17,986 bases of DNA from Fimenecus sp045531435 (lineage in GTDB: Bacteria; Bacillota; Clostridia; Oscillospirales; Acutalibacteraceae): positions 1-17,986 of the forward strand of contig JAZSDZ010000062.1 of assembly GCA_045531435.1 (NCBI GenBank), in the 5' to 3' direction. This document shows positions 4,969 to 11,782 of the stretch, one piece after another. The notes under the pieces are model-generated. The model saw only the letters and a program-made list of their open reading frames with translations, was not told where the DNA came from and did no database searches. The position numbers were made by a program, and so were the translations under genes. Position 1 is the stretch's first letter, and each line of letters begins with the position of its first letter.

Positions 4969-6799
4969 CACATTTACCTCCGTTCAATTTATTTGCACCA
5001 CAGGCAGAGCACTTAATTCTACAATGAGGTGTTGTTACACTTTCGTGTGCTTTTTTATTCTCTTCCACAAGGAATTCCTTACGGATACCGTAATCCATAT
5101 GGTCCCAAGGGAGAATTTCTGTGTATTCTCTGCGACGATTTGCATAAAACTCCGTTGTTAAATCACATTCGTTAAATGCTTCGCTCCATTTTGAAAAATC
5201 AAAGAATTCATCCCAACTATCAAACTTACATCCCTTTTGCCACGCCTTATAAATAACATTACCAAGGCGACGGTCACCACGAGCCAGTACACCTTCAAGA
5301 ACAGAAGTTTTTGACTCATGATAGCTGATTGAAATTTTACGGCTCGTTGTACTGCTGAGAAGGTGTTTCTGCTTTTCAATAAGCATTTCACCTGTATCCT
5401 GTGGCTCCCATTGGAATGGTGTAAATGGCTTTGGGACAAAGGATGCACAGCTTACATTAACCTGAACGCCCTTACCTTTTGGCTTGTTAGGATTGCGATA
5501 GAATGTGTCAACAACCTTTTGTGCAAGGTCAGCAATACCCTTAATATCATCAAGTGTTTCAGTTGGAAGTCCCATCATAAAGTATAGCTTAACGCTTGTC
5601 CAACCACCGTCAAATGCTTTAAGGGCTGTACGAAGGACTTCTTCTTCGCTAACATTTTTATTAATTGCATCACGCAGTCGTTGTGTACCTGCTTCAGGAG
5701 CAAAAGTAAGACCACTGCGACGGACTTTCTGGAGCTGTTCCATAAGTTCATCAGAGAAATTATCTACTCTGAGTGATGGTAAAGAAACATTGATATTTTC
5801 CTTTAAAGCCCAATCAAAAAGCATCGGAATAAGCGTTTCAATATTTGTGTAGTCACTTGTTGAAAGTGAACATAGAGAAATTTCATCATAACCTGTTGCA
5901 TCACTGATACATCTGCACTGTTCATTGATTTTTTCAGGTGATTTTTCACGGATAGGTCTGTAAATAAAACCTGCCTGACAGAAACGGCAACCACGGATAC
6001 AGCCACGGAAAACCTCACCAACAGTTCTGTCCTGAACAACATCAATAAACGGTACTATAAATTCCTTTGGATAATGAGCATTATCAAGGTCAGAAACTAT
6101 TCTTTTCTTTACTTTTTCAGGTGCTGTTTCTGTGTTTTCAACTGATTTGATTGTGCCATCCTCATTGTAATCAACATTATAGAATTCAGGCACATAAACA
6201 CCTTCGATTTTTGCTGCTTCTCTTAAAAACTCAAGTCTTGTTGAGCCTTTTTCCTTATGTTCAATGAGCAAATCAATAAGGTCGTTTGTTACCTCTTCAC
6301 CTTCACCCGGTAAGAATATATCAACAAAATCAACCATTGGTTCAGGGTTACACACACATGGTCCACCTGCAATAACAATAGGTGTAAGGCTCGTTCTGTC
6401 CTTTTTAAGTACAGGAATACCGCCTAAATCGAGCATATTAAGTACATTTGTGTAACTCAATTCATACTGTAATGTAAAGCCCACAATGTCAAATTCATCA
6501 AGCGAATCGCCGCTTTCAAGAGCATAAAGCTTTACATTTTTTTCGCGCATAAGTGCTTCCATATCTTCCCAAGGTGCAAAAACACGCTCACACCACGCAT
6601 CTTGTCTTTCATTTACAAGACTATAAAGAATTTTCATACCAAGATGTGACATACCTATTTCGTAATTATCAGGGAAACAAAATGCATATCTGAGTTTTAC
6701 ATCTTCTTTATTTTTTACCACACTATTAAGCTCGCCACCTGTATATCGCGCAGGTTTCTGAACTTTTTTTAGTAATATTTCAACTTCTTTTTTTACCAT
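4955..6799 (-). CDS. TIGR03960-family B12-binding-domain radical SAM protein
   Basis: 614 residues. The first ~240 residues hold a region related to the cobalamin-binding domain of B12-type radical SAM enzymes (RYAFCFPDNYEIGMSHLG, then IVGFTLQYELSYTNVLNMLDLGGIP and VIAGGPCVCNPEP). The radical SAM core follows, with the 4Fe-4S motif CIRGCRFC at 267-274 and a downstream LRVDNFS...GLTFAPEAGTQRLRD segment typical of this family. The C-terminus carries a further Cys cluster (HCRIKCSACGANKLNGGKC). Substrate unknown; the family travels with DUF2344. I chose ATG 6799, preceded by TGAGGT; the GTG at 6811 would sit on top of that ribosome binding site. A good promoter lies just upstream, making this the first gene of a three-gene operon. 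Confidence 0.93.
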   Translation of the reverse strand: MVKKEVEILLKKVQKPARYTGGELNSVVKNKEDVKLRYAFCFPDNYEIGMSHLGMKILYSLVNERQDAWCERVFAPWEDMEALMREKNVKLYALESGDSLDEFDIVGFTLQYELSYTNVLNMLDLGGIPVLKKDRTSLTPIVIAGGPCVCNPEPMVDFVDIFLPGEGEEVTNDLIDLLIEHKEKGSTRLEFLREAAKIEGVYVPEFYNVDYNEDGTIKSVENTETAPEKVKKRIVSDLDNAHYPKEFIVPFIDVVQDRTVGEVFRGCIRGCRFCQAGFIYRPIREKSPEKINEQCRCISDATGYDEISLCSLSTSDYTNIETLIPMLFDWALKENINVSLPSLRVDNFSDELMEQLQKVRRSGLTFAPEAGTQRLRDAINKNVSEEEVLRTALKAFDGGWTSVKLYFMMGLPTETLDDIKGIADLAQKVVDTFYRNPNKPKGKGVQVNVSCASFVPKPFTPFQWEPQDTGEMLIEKQKHLLSSTTSRKISISYHESKTSVLEGVLARGDRRLGNVIYKAWQKGCKFDSWDEFFDFSKWSEAFNECDLTTEFYANRRREYTEILPWDHMDYGIRKEFLVEENKKAHESVTTPHCRIKCSACGANKLNGGKCDARS

Positions 6800-6829
6800 A
6801 ACTGACCTCACAAAAAGTTTATTCTCTTT

Positions 6830-6858
6830 ATTTTACTATAAATTATTTTTTATTTCAA
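6830..6858 (-). promoter_or_regulatory. Promoter of the radical SAM operon
   Basis: Minus strand: TTGAAA (6858-6853), 17 bases, TAAAAT (6835-6830), about 30 bases upstream of the ATG at 6799. The -35 overlaps the stop codon of the M50 protease gene; no terminator separates the two units. Confidence 0.75.
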
Positions 6859-7460
6859 TATTCATTATCTGTAATTAGTGAAAGAACAAGAAAAATTGCA
6901 ATAATGATTAATGAGAAATTATACTTACTCACCACAAAAATGTATATTCCCCACATAAGGATAATTAATATAAAAACAACTGATGTTATCATTAACACCT
7001 TTGAGCAAAACACAATATCATATTTTTTTGAGAGCAAATGATATAACGCTGTCCCACCATCAAGCTTTTTTATGGGTAAAAGATTGAAAGCCATAAGAAT
7101 AAGGTTAATCCCTGCAAACGTAAGTAACAGTTTATTGTCGTACAAGCACAAAAAAGCACAACAAATCATAACAATAATGAAATTCACAAGCGGTCCACCA
7201 AGAGAAATAAGTATTTCATTTTTTGTACTTACTTTCATTTCCTGTTTTCTTAATATGTTTATACCTGTCAATTCGAATCTGACTTTTTCGGGCTTGTTGT
7301 AAAGAATAAACATCATAAAAAGATGTCCCGTTTCGTGTAACATTGATGAAATAATTGTTAAAATAACATTTGAAGGCACATTAAGAGAAATTACAAAAGA
7401 TATAAATGCAACAAACAAAAATGTTATCTCAATTTTTACGCCTGATATATTAAAAACCAT
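6855..7460 (-). CDS. M50 (site-2) membrane metalloprotease, SpoIVFB-like
   Basis: 201-residue polytopic membrane protein with about five or six hydrophobic spans. HETGH at residues 42-46 (HExxH) supplies zinc ligands and the catalytic Glu; a central SLGGPLVN follows; NLLPIKKLDGG at 126-136 carries the third zinc ligand, Asp134. Spacing closely mirrors Bacillus SpoIVFB (His43, His47, Asp137), which cuts pro-sigma-K inside the mother-cell membrane around the forespore. SpoIVFB is about 288 residues with a C-terminal CBS domain; that domain is missing here. With SpoIVB nearby and a small SpoIVFA-like gene directly upstream, a sporulation role is plausible but not proven; other small M50 proteases exist. 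No Shine-Dalgarno is visible; TTG at 7472 is an alternative start. A hairpin (7475-7498) sits just before the start. Confidence 0.85.
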   Translation of the reverse strand: MVFNISGVKIEITFLFVAFISFVISLNVPSNVILTIISSMLHETGHLFMMFILYNKPEKVRFELTGINILRKQEMKVSTKNEILISLGGPLVNFIIVMICCAFLCLYDNKLLLTFAGINLILMAFNLLPIKKLDGGTALYHLLSKKYDIVFCSKVLMITSVVFILIILMWGIYIFVVSKYNFSLIIIAIFLVLSLITDNEY

Positions 7461-7474
7461 ATAAAAATTCAAAA

Positions 7475-7498
7475 CAGGAGAAAATTAGCTTTCCCCTG
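7475..7498 (-). other. Hairpin at the junction between the small membrane protein and the M50 protease genes
   Basis: Minus strand: CAGGGGAAA (7498-7490), loop GCTAAT, TTTCTCCTG (7483-7475): nine pairs including one G-T, followed by TTTTGAATTTTTATATG. The stop codon of the upstream gene is in the loop and the protease start lies 15 bases beyond the stem. It looks like an attenuator or a weak terminator within the operon, or a start-site structure. Confidence 0.5.
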
Positions 7499-7775
7499 TT
7501 GTACTTTCTTCAATAATTGATGGTGCAAAAGTCTGCTTTACAACACCTTTAAATTCACTGAAAATAGTTGAAACTGCAATATCCGTTTTACATATTTCAT
7601 TATAATAGCTTTTTATATTTTGCGATAATTCTCCATCTGTCCTGCAAACGACAAAAAGAATTCCTGATACAAGAAGTGACAGCACAAGCTGAACAATAAT
7701 TACTTTTGTCATTACATTCTGATTTTTTTCTTCTTTTTTTCTTACATAATTTTTTTCATAAAAATTATTGTCCAT
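7485..7775 (-). CDS. Small single-pass membrane protein, candidate shortened SpoIVFA
   Basis: 96 residues. A charged cytoplasmic N-terminus (EKNYVRKKEEKNQN) precedes one membrane span at about 22-44 (MTKVIIVQLVLSLLVSGILF region), then an outer part (DGELSQNIKSYYNEICKTDIAVSTIFSEFKGVVKQTF) ending in a Ser/Thr-rich tail. Layout and position just before an M50 protease match SpoIVFA, which anchors and inhibits SpoIVFB and is cut by SpoIVB; the segment after the span resembles the part of clostridial SpoIVFA proteins that precedes their LytM/M23 domain. Here the LytM domain is absent. Homology is suggested by architecture and context, not by a diagnostic motif. The ATG at 7775 has GGTGATG upstream, but both lie inside a long hairpin (7766-7815). 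Confidence 0.7.
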   Translation of the reverse strand: MDNNFYEKNYVRKKEEKNQNVMTKVIIVQLVLSLLVSGILFVVCRTDGELSQNIKSYYNEICKTDIAVSTIFSEFKGVVKQTFAPSIIEESTTGES

Positions 7776-7815
7776 AACATCACCACTTAATACTATGATG
7801 AAATTATGGACAATA
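7766..7815 (-). promoter_or_regulatory. Long hairpin hiding the ribosome binding site and start of the small membrane protein
   Basis: Perfect 12-base arms TATTGTCCATAA (7815-7804) and TTATGGACAATA (7777-7766), extended by CATCA (7800-7796) with TGATG (7782-7778) across a TTT bulge. The second arm contains the start codon (7775) and the ribosome binding site (7784-7778) is mostly paired. The first arm begins two bases after the stop of the NERD gene, so a terminating ribosome would melt it. This fits translational coupling; a chance AT-rich repeat is unlikely at this length. Confidence 0.65.
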
Positions 7816-7817
7816 TA

Positions 7818-8570
7818 CTATCTTTTAAAGAAGCGAATAATTTTTTCAGATTCAGTCTGATTTACACTTTTTTCGCCTTTAGTGTTTCTAATAAATTCAA
7901 GCATTTTGTTTTCATTATTGAAAATTGCAATATTCATATCTGCATCATCGTTGATTTTCAATTCAGTACGGCCATCAACAAAGTATAAAACAGGGTAAAT
8001 GGTTGCAGAAATATTAAAATCTCTGAACAACTCTTCCATACATTTGCTTTGACGATAAGCTTGTCTTACAGGATTTGAGATTTCCTTTTCATAGACCTTA
8101 TCATTTTTACCAAATTTGATTTGTTTCCATTCTTGTTTAGAAGTGTTTCCTGAAACTACGCCACGATAATTTTTACTTTCAATAATAAAAACACCGTTTT
8201 TGCCGATAACGACAAAATCAAGCTCCATTTTAACTCCACGATTGAGAATTACGGGATTTGTTATGACGGTAAAATCTCTTGGTAATTTTTTAAGAATTTT
8301 AAGTGTAGATTCTTCGCCACGGACACCTGACTGTAAAATGTTATATTTCTTACGGAAAATAAGGAACACAACTAAACAAGTCAAGGCTAAAACAAGGAAA
8401 ACAACGGGAATTGCAATATGAATTGTTGATTTTTTCAAGAGAATTGCAAAGAGCATTCCAAGACCTGAACCGAAGCAGGATAAAGCAATTAAAAATGATA
8501 AAGCAACAGTTAAAAATGTCTTGTTTTTATTCTGTTTTAATTCAGACTTAATTTTTACAACCTTTGACAT
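7818..8570 (-). CDS. NERD-domain membrane protein
   Basis: 250 residues. Two membrane spans at about 19-44 and 50-72 are followed by a cytoplasmic nuclease-related (NERD) domain from ~85: GEESTLKILKKLP, then ELDFVVIGKNGVFIIESKNYRG, with the acidic and Lys residues (Glu116, Asp118, Glu131, Lys133) in the order expected of a restriction-endonuclease-like core. Nuclease activity is not demonstrated for most NERD proteins and the target here is unknown. The start at 8570 lies three bases after the ilvD stop (TAAGTTATG) with no Shine-Dalgarno, so translation probably continues from ilvD by reinitiation. The C-terminal ~55 residues (after FVDGRTEL) have no recognised motif. Confidence 0.88.
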   Translation of the reverse strand: MSKVVKIKSELKQNKNKTFLTVALSFLIALSCFGSGLGMLFAILLKKSTIHIAIPVVFLVLALTCLVVFLIFRKKYNILQSGVRGEESTLKILKKLPRDFTVITNPVILNRGVKMELDFVVIGKNGVFIIESKNYRGVVSGNTSKQEWKQIKFGKNDKVYEKEISNPVRQAYRQSKCMEELFRDFNISATIYPVLYFVDGRTELKINDDADMNIAIFNNENKMLEFIRNTKGEKSVNQTESEKIIRFFKR

Positions 8571-8573
8571 AAC

Positions 8574-10247
8574 TTAAAATACTTTTTTCATAACTGCGCC
8601 GTCTTTTGCAGATGAAACGAGAGTTGAATAACGAGCAAGCCAACCTGTCTTAACATTTGGTTCAGGCTTTACATATGTCTTTCTTCTTTCATTTAATTCT
8701 TCATCAGAAACCTTAACATTGATTTTACTTGCAGGGATATCAATTTCAATAATATCACCTTCATAAATAAGACCAATTTCACCACCTGCAGCAGCTTCAG
8801 GAGAAACGTGACCGATTGAAGCACCACGGGATGCACCACTGAAACGACCGTCAGTAATAAGGGCAACAGTCTTATCAAGTTTCATACCTGCAAGTGCTGA
8901 AGTTGGGTTGAGCATTTCTCTCATACCAGGGCCACCAACAGGACCTTCGTAACGGATAACAACAACATCACCGTGAGTGATTTTTCCATTGTAGATTGCA
9001 TCAATAGCTTCGTCTTCAGAGTTAAATACTCTTGCAGGGCCTGAATGTACAAGCATTTCAGGAGCAACAGCACTTCTCTTTACAACACAACCGTCTTTTG
9101 CGATATTACCCCAAAGAATTGCAATACCACCTGTTTCGCTATATGGGTTATCGATAGTACGGATAGCATCTGTATTCTTAATATAAGCACCTTCAATATT
9201 TTCACCAACTGTTTTACCTGTTGCAGTAATAAGTGATAAATCAAGAAGGTCTTTCTTTGCAAGTTCAGCCTGAACAGCAGGAATACCACCTGCATTGTTA
9301 AGGTCGTGCATATGTGTTCCACCTGCAGGTGCTAAATGACAAAGGTTAGGCACTTTTGCACTGATTTCGTTGAACATATGTAAATCAACAGGCACTTCTG
9401 CTTCATTTGCAATAGCAAGAAGATGAAGAACGCTGTTTGATGAACAACCGAGAGCCATATCACAAGCAAGAGCGTTACGGATTGATTTTTCGTTGATAAT
9501 ATCACGAGCCTTGATATCCTTTTCAACAAGGTTCATAATTGCCATACCTGCATGCTTTGCAAGTTGAATACGACCACTGTGTACAGCAGGGATTGTGCCA
9601 TTACCCGGAAGAGCAATACCAACTGCTTCAGCAAGACAGTTCATTGAGTTTGCTGTGTACATGCCTGAACAAGAACCACAACCGGGACATACATTTTCTT
9701 CAAATTCACAAAGCTTACAATCGTCAATGATACCTGCTTTTTTGGCACCAACAGCTTCAAACATCTTTGAAAGTGATGTTTCAACACCGTCAATAAGACC
9801 TGACATCATAGGTCCGCCTGAACATACAACTGCAGGAATATTAAGACGGACTGCTGCCATAATCATACCGGGAACGATTTTATCACAGTTAGGAACAAGA
9901 ACTGCACCATCAAAGCCGTGAGCCATAATCATTGTTTCAACACTGTCAGCAATAAGCTCACGGGATGCAAGTGAGTATTTCATACCAACATGTCCCATTG
10001 CAATACCATCACAAACGCCGATTGCTGGAACCATAACAGGAGTACCACCTGCCATACGGATACCTGCCTTTACAGCTTCTGTAATTTTATCAAGGTGAAT
10101 ATGACCCGGTACGATTTCGCTATGTGCAGAAACAACTGCAATCATAGGTCTTTCCAATTCTTCCTTTGTATAGCCCATAGCATAGAAAAGGCTTCTGTTT
10201 GGTGCTCTTTCAACACCTCTTAATACGTTTTCGCTTCTTAAATTCAT
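8574..10247 (-). CDS. ilvD: Dihydroxy-acid dehydratase
   Basis: Iron-sulphur enzyme that dehydrates 2,3-dihydroxy-isovalerate and -methylvalerate to 2-keto acids, the third step of valine/isoleucine synthesis and, via ketoisovalerate, of leucine and pantothenate. At 557 residues it is full length. Family signatures: VPAIGVCDGIAMGH, NCDKIVPGM at 120-128, and CPGCGSCSGMYTANSMNC at 187-204, which supply cluster and metal ligands; the second signature GRFSGASRGASIGHVSPEAA is near the C-terminus. ATG 10247 follows AGGAGGA. A small CTACA/TGTAG hairpin (10258-10272) touches the ribosome binding site. No T-box or other leucine-type leader was found. It heads a probable operon with the NERD gene and the two sporulation-like membrane genes, an unusual partnership. 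Confidence 0.97.
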   Translation of the reverse strand: MNLRSENVLRGVERAPNRSLFYAMGYTKEELERPMIAVVSAHSEIVPGHIHLDKITEAVKAGIRMAGGTPVMVPAIGVCDGIAMGHVGMKYSLASRELIADSVETMIMAHGFDGAVLVPNCDKIVPGMIMAAVRLNIPAVVCSGGPMMSGLIDGVETSLSKMFEAVGAKKAGIIDDCKLCEFEENVCPGCGSCSGMYTANSMNCLAEAVGIALPGNGTIPAVHSGRIQLAKHAGMAIMNLVEKDIKARDIINEKSIRNALACDMALGCSSNSVLHLLAIANEAEVPVDLHMFNEISAKVPNLCHLAPAGGTHMHDLNNAGGIPAVQAELAKKDLLDLSLITATGKTVGENIEGAYIKNTDAIRTIDNPYSETGGIAILWGNIAKDGCVVKRSAVAPEMLVHSGPARVFNSEDEAIDAIYNGKITHGDVVVIRYEGPVGGPGMREMLNPTSALAGMKLDKTVALITDGRFSGASRGASIGHVSPEAAAGGEIGLIYEGDIIEIDIPASKINVKVSDEELNERRKTYVKPEPNVKTGWLARYSTLVSSAKDGAVMKKVF

Positions 10248-10292
10248 AATGAGTCCTCCTACACTTTATGTAGTTTTTGAATATTAAGTTAT

Positions 10293-10321
10293 ATTTTATA
10301 CTTATGATTCAGAATTTTCAA
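10293..10321 (-). promoter_or_regulatory. Promoter of ilvD
   Basis: Minus strand: TTGAAA (10321-10316), 17 bases, TAAAAT (10298-10293). It lies between the spoIVB terminator and the ilvD start, giving a leader of about 40 bases, too short for a T-box. Confidence 0.7.
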
Positions 10322-10371
10322 GGGGTAATAATAAATACGGTATAATAATTTTTAAAAATATAGATTAATAT

Positions 10372-10406
10372 ATAAAAATTTCGGGTAGAGTTTTGAGGCT
10401 CTACCC
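10372..10406 (-). terminator. Rho-independent terminator after spoIVB
   Basis: Minus strand: GGGTAGAG, loop CCTCAAAA, CTCTACCC (10406-10383), then GAAATTTTTATA. Perfect 8-bp GC-containing stem eight bases after the spoIVB stop. Confidence 0.88.
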
Positions 10407-10414
10407 TTTTGTTG

Positions 10415-11656
10415 TCAGGATGCATTTTTAAGTTTTTCTTCTGTTATTTTATCCTGATGGTTGGAGGTTTCTAACATTATCTCGGCAAATATTGCATAGC
10501 CTTGTTTTGGGTTGTTGACAAATACGTGAGTTACTGCACCTACAAGCTTTCCGTTCTGAATAATGGGACTACCACTCATTCCCTGCACAATTCCACCTGT
10601 TATTTTCAATAATCTTTCGTCAGTCACTTTTATTATCATATCCTTATTGACAGAAGATGAATTTGAATAAATTTTCGTGATTTCAATGTCATAATACTCT
10701 GGTTCTGAATTTGTTACTGTGCATCTTATCTGAGCTTTTCCTTCTTTTACTTCCTGTCTTACTGCGACGGGTATCTCATCTGTCTTATCTGTAACAGAAT
10801 ATCCGTATATTCCCGTCACATCATTAAGGCACAATGTTCCGTTGCTTTTACCTGTCATAACACCACACAATTCACCTACATTACCAAAGGTACTTTTGCT
10901 CAGTCCACTTAATGAAACATCTGCCATAACACCTGATTTCAACGGCATTATTTCGTTAGTATCGACATCATAAATGGGATGGCCGAGACCTGCAAAGGTA
11001 TTATTACTTTTATTATAAAATGTTACTGTACCAAGTCCTGCTGTACTATCTCTCACCCAAAGTCCTGCTCTATACTGTCCACTATCTTTTTCTACTACAG
11101 TTTTAAATTTCAACTTAACATTTTTATTCTTTCTTAACACTTGAATTTCTATTTTTTTACCTTTACTTTCCTGCAGAAGCTTTGAAAAGTGAGATGAAGA
11201 TGTTACTTCCTTACCATTTACTGATTTGACAATATCACCAATTTTAATGTCTGCTGTTTTTGCAGGACAGACAAGTCCGTTTTCTGTTTCAATTTCTTCA
11301 AAATCAACAATAATTACACCATCTGTATAAAGCTTGATTCCAAATAATTCTCCACCTGTTACCACATATTGCCTTTTTGAATTTGTTATCACGGTATTTT
11401 TAACGGGAATAATATTTAAAAGCTTGATTTCTGTTGGCGTCTGTGATGCCTTGACAGTCTCAAGCACAACACCTGCCTCTTCATTCAAATCAATGCTATA
11501 TAACTCAATTCCCATTATATTCGGATTTTCATAATCTTCATTTTCAATAAGTGTAATTTTATCGGGAATGTTTTTATTACCTGAAATAATAATTGAATAG
11601 ACAAGCAAACTGAAAATTGCACATACAACCGATAAAATTTTAAAAAAACTACGCAA
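10415..11656 (-). CDS. spoIVB: SpoIVB serine peptidase (family S55), sporulation signal protease
   Basis: 413 residues. An N-terminal anchor (about 6-25) places the rest outside the forespore inner membrane. A PDZ domain covers about 105-190 (GELFGIKLYTDGVIIV, then IGDIVKSVNGKEV). The S55 domain follows, with GLGHPIYD (His226) and KITGGIVQGMSGSPIIQNGKLVGAVTHV, which contains the catalytic Ser and the SpoIVB hallmark; Asp346 (VTDERLL) sits where the third triad residue is expected. In Bacillus, SpoIVB is made in the forespore and cuts SpoIVFA to release SpoIVFB and activate sigma-K. The start is TTG at 11656: GGAGGTGA lies four bases before it and no ATG is better placed. Terminators on both sides make it a single-gene unit. 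Very strong identification. Confidence 0.96.
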   Translation of the reverse strand: MRSFFKILSVVCAIFSLLVYSIIISGNKNIPDKITLIENEDYENPNIMGIELYSIDLNEEAGVVLETVKASQTPTEIKLLNIIPVKNTVITNSKRQYVVTGGELFGIKLYTDGVIIVDFEEIETENGLVCPAKTADIKIGDIVKSVNGKEVTSSSHFSKLLQESKGKKIEIQVLRKNKNVKLKFKTVVEKDSGQYRAGLWVRDSTAGLGTVTFYNKSNNTFAGLGHPIYDVDTNEIMPLKSGVMADVSLSGLSKSTFGNVGELCGVMTGKSNGTLCLNDVTGIYGYSVTDKTDEIPVAVRQEVKEGKAQIRCTVTNSEPEYYDIEITKIYSNSSSVNKDMIIKVTDERLLKITGGIVQGMSGSPIIQNGKLVGAVTHVFVNNPKQGYAIFAEIMLETSNHQDKITEEKLKNAS

Positions 11657-11690
11657 ATTATCACCTCCGTGCGAACTTTTGTCGCAATAT

Positions 11691-11720
11691 TAATTTGCCT
11701 TGTTTTTTCAAAAATATATA
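11691..11720 (-). promoter_or_regulatory. Possible forespore (sigma-F/G-type) promoter of spoIVB
   Basis: Minus strand: TATATA (11720-11715), 17 bases, CAAATTA (11697-11691), preceded by GG. This loosely fits the sigma-G pattern (-35 with ATA, -10 CAnnnTA) and partly sigma-F. No good sigma-A promoter is seen in the short gap. Bacillus spoIVB is forespore-transcribed, which guided the search, so the match is weak evidence by itself. Confidence 0.35.
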
Positions 11721-11723
11721 AGG

Positions 11724-11777
11724 TAAAAAAAGAGCCTCACGGTGAATTTTCACTTAAAATGAAATTACCGTAAGGCT
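11724..11777 (-). terminator. Rho-independent terminator after the shikimate-kinase-family gene
   Basis: Minus strand: AGCCTTACGGT (11777-11767) pairs with ACCGTGAGGCT (11743-11733), 11 pairs with one T-G, plus an inner AT-rich stem (AATTTCA with TGAAAATT region), followed by CTTTTTTTAC. It ends the pfkA unit ahead of spoIVB. Confidence 0.9.
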
Positions 11778-11782
11778 TTTGA

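Noticed and set aside
4676..5161. 161-codon open frame on the plus strand
   Set aside because: It lies antisense to the radical SAM and DUF2344 genes, spans their junction, has no recognisable domain and no ribosome binding site; the minus-strand genes are secure.
5505..5852. 115-codon plus-strand open frame inside the radical SAM gene
   Set aside because: Serine-rich antisense shadow with no motif, start signal or context.
6800..6811. GTG start at 6811 for the radical SAM gene
   Set aside because: The GTG would overlap the TGAGGT that serves as ribosome binding site for the ATG at 6799, and no other ribosome binding site precedes it.
9595..9921. 108-codon plus-strand open frame inside ilvD
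   Set aside because: Antisense shadow of a highly conserved enzyme with no protein-like features; such frames arise from the codon pattern of the opposite strand.
10248..10372. Possible T-box or attenuator leader for ilvD
   Set aside because: The mapped promoter leaves only about 40 bases of leader, there is no T-box sequence or leucine/valine-rich leader peptide, and the only hairpin near the start is five pairs long.
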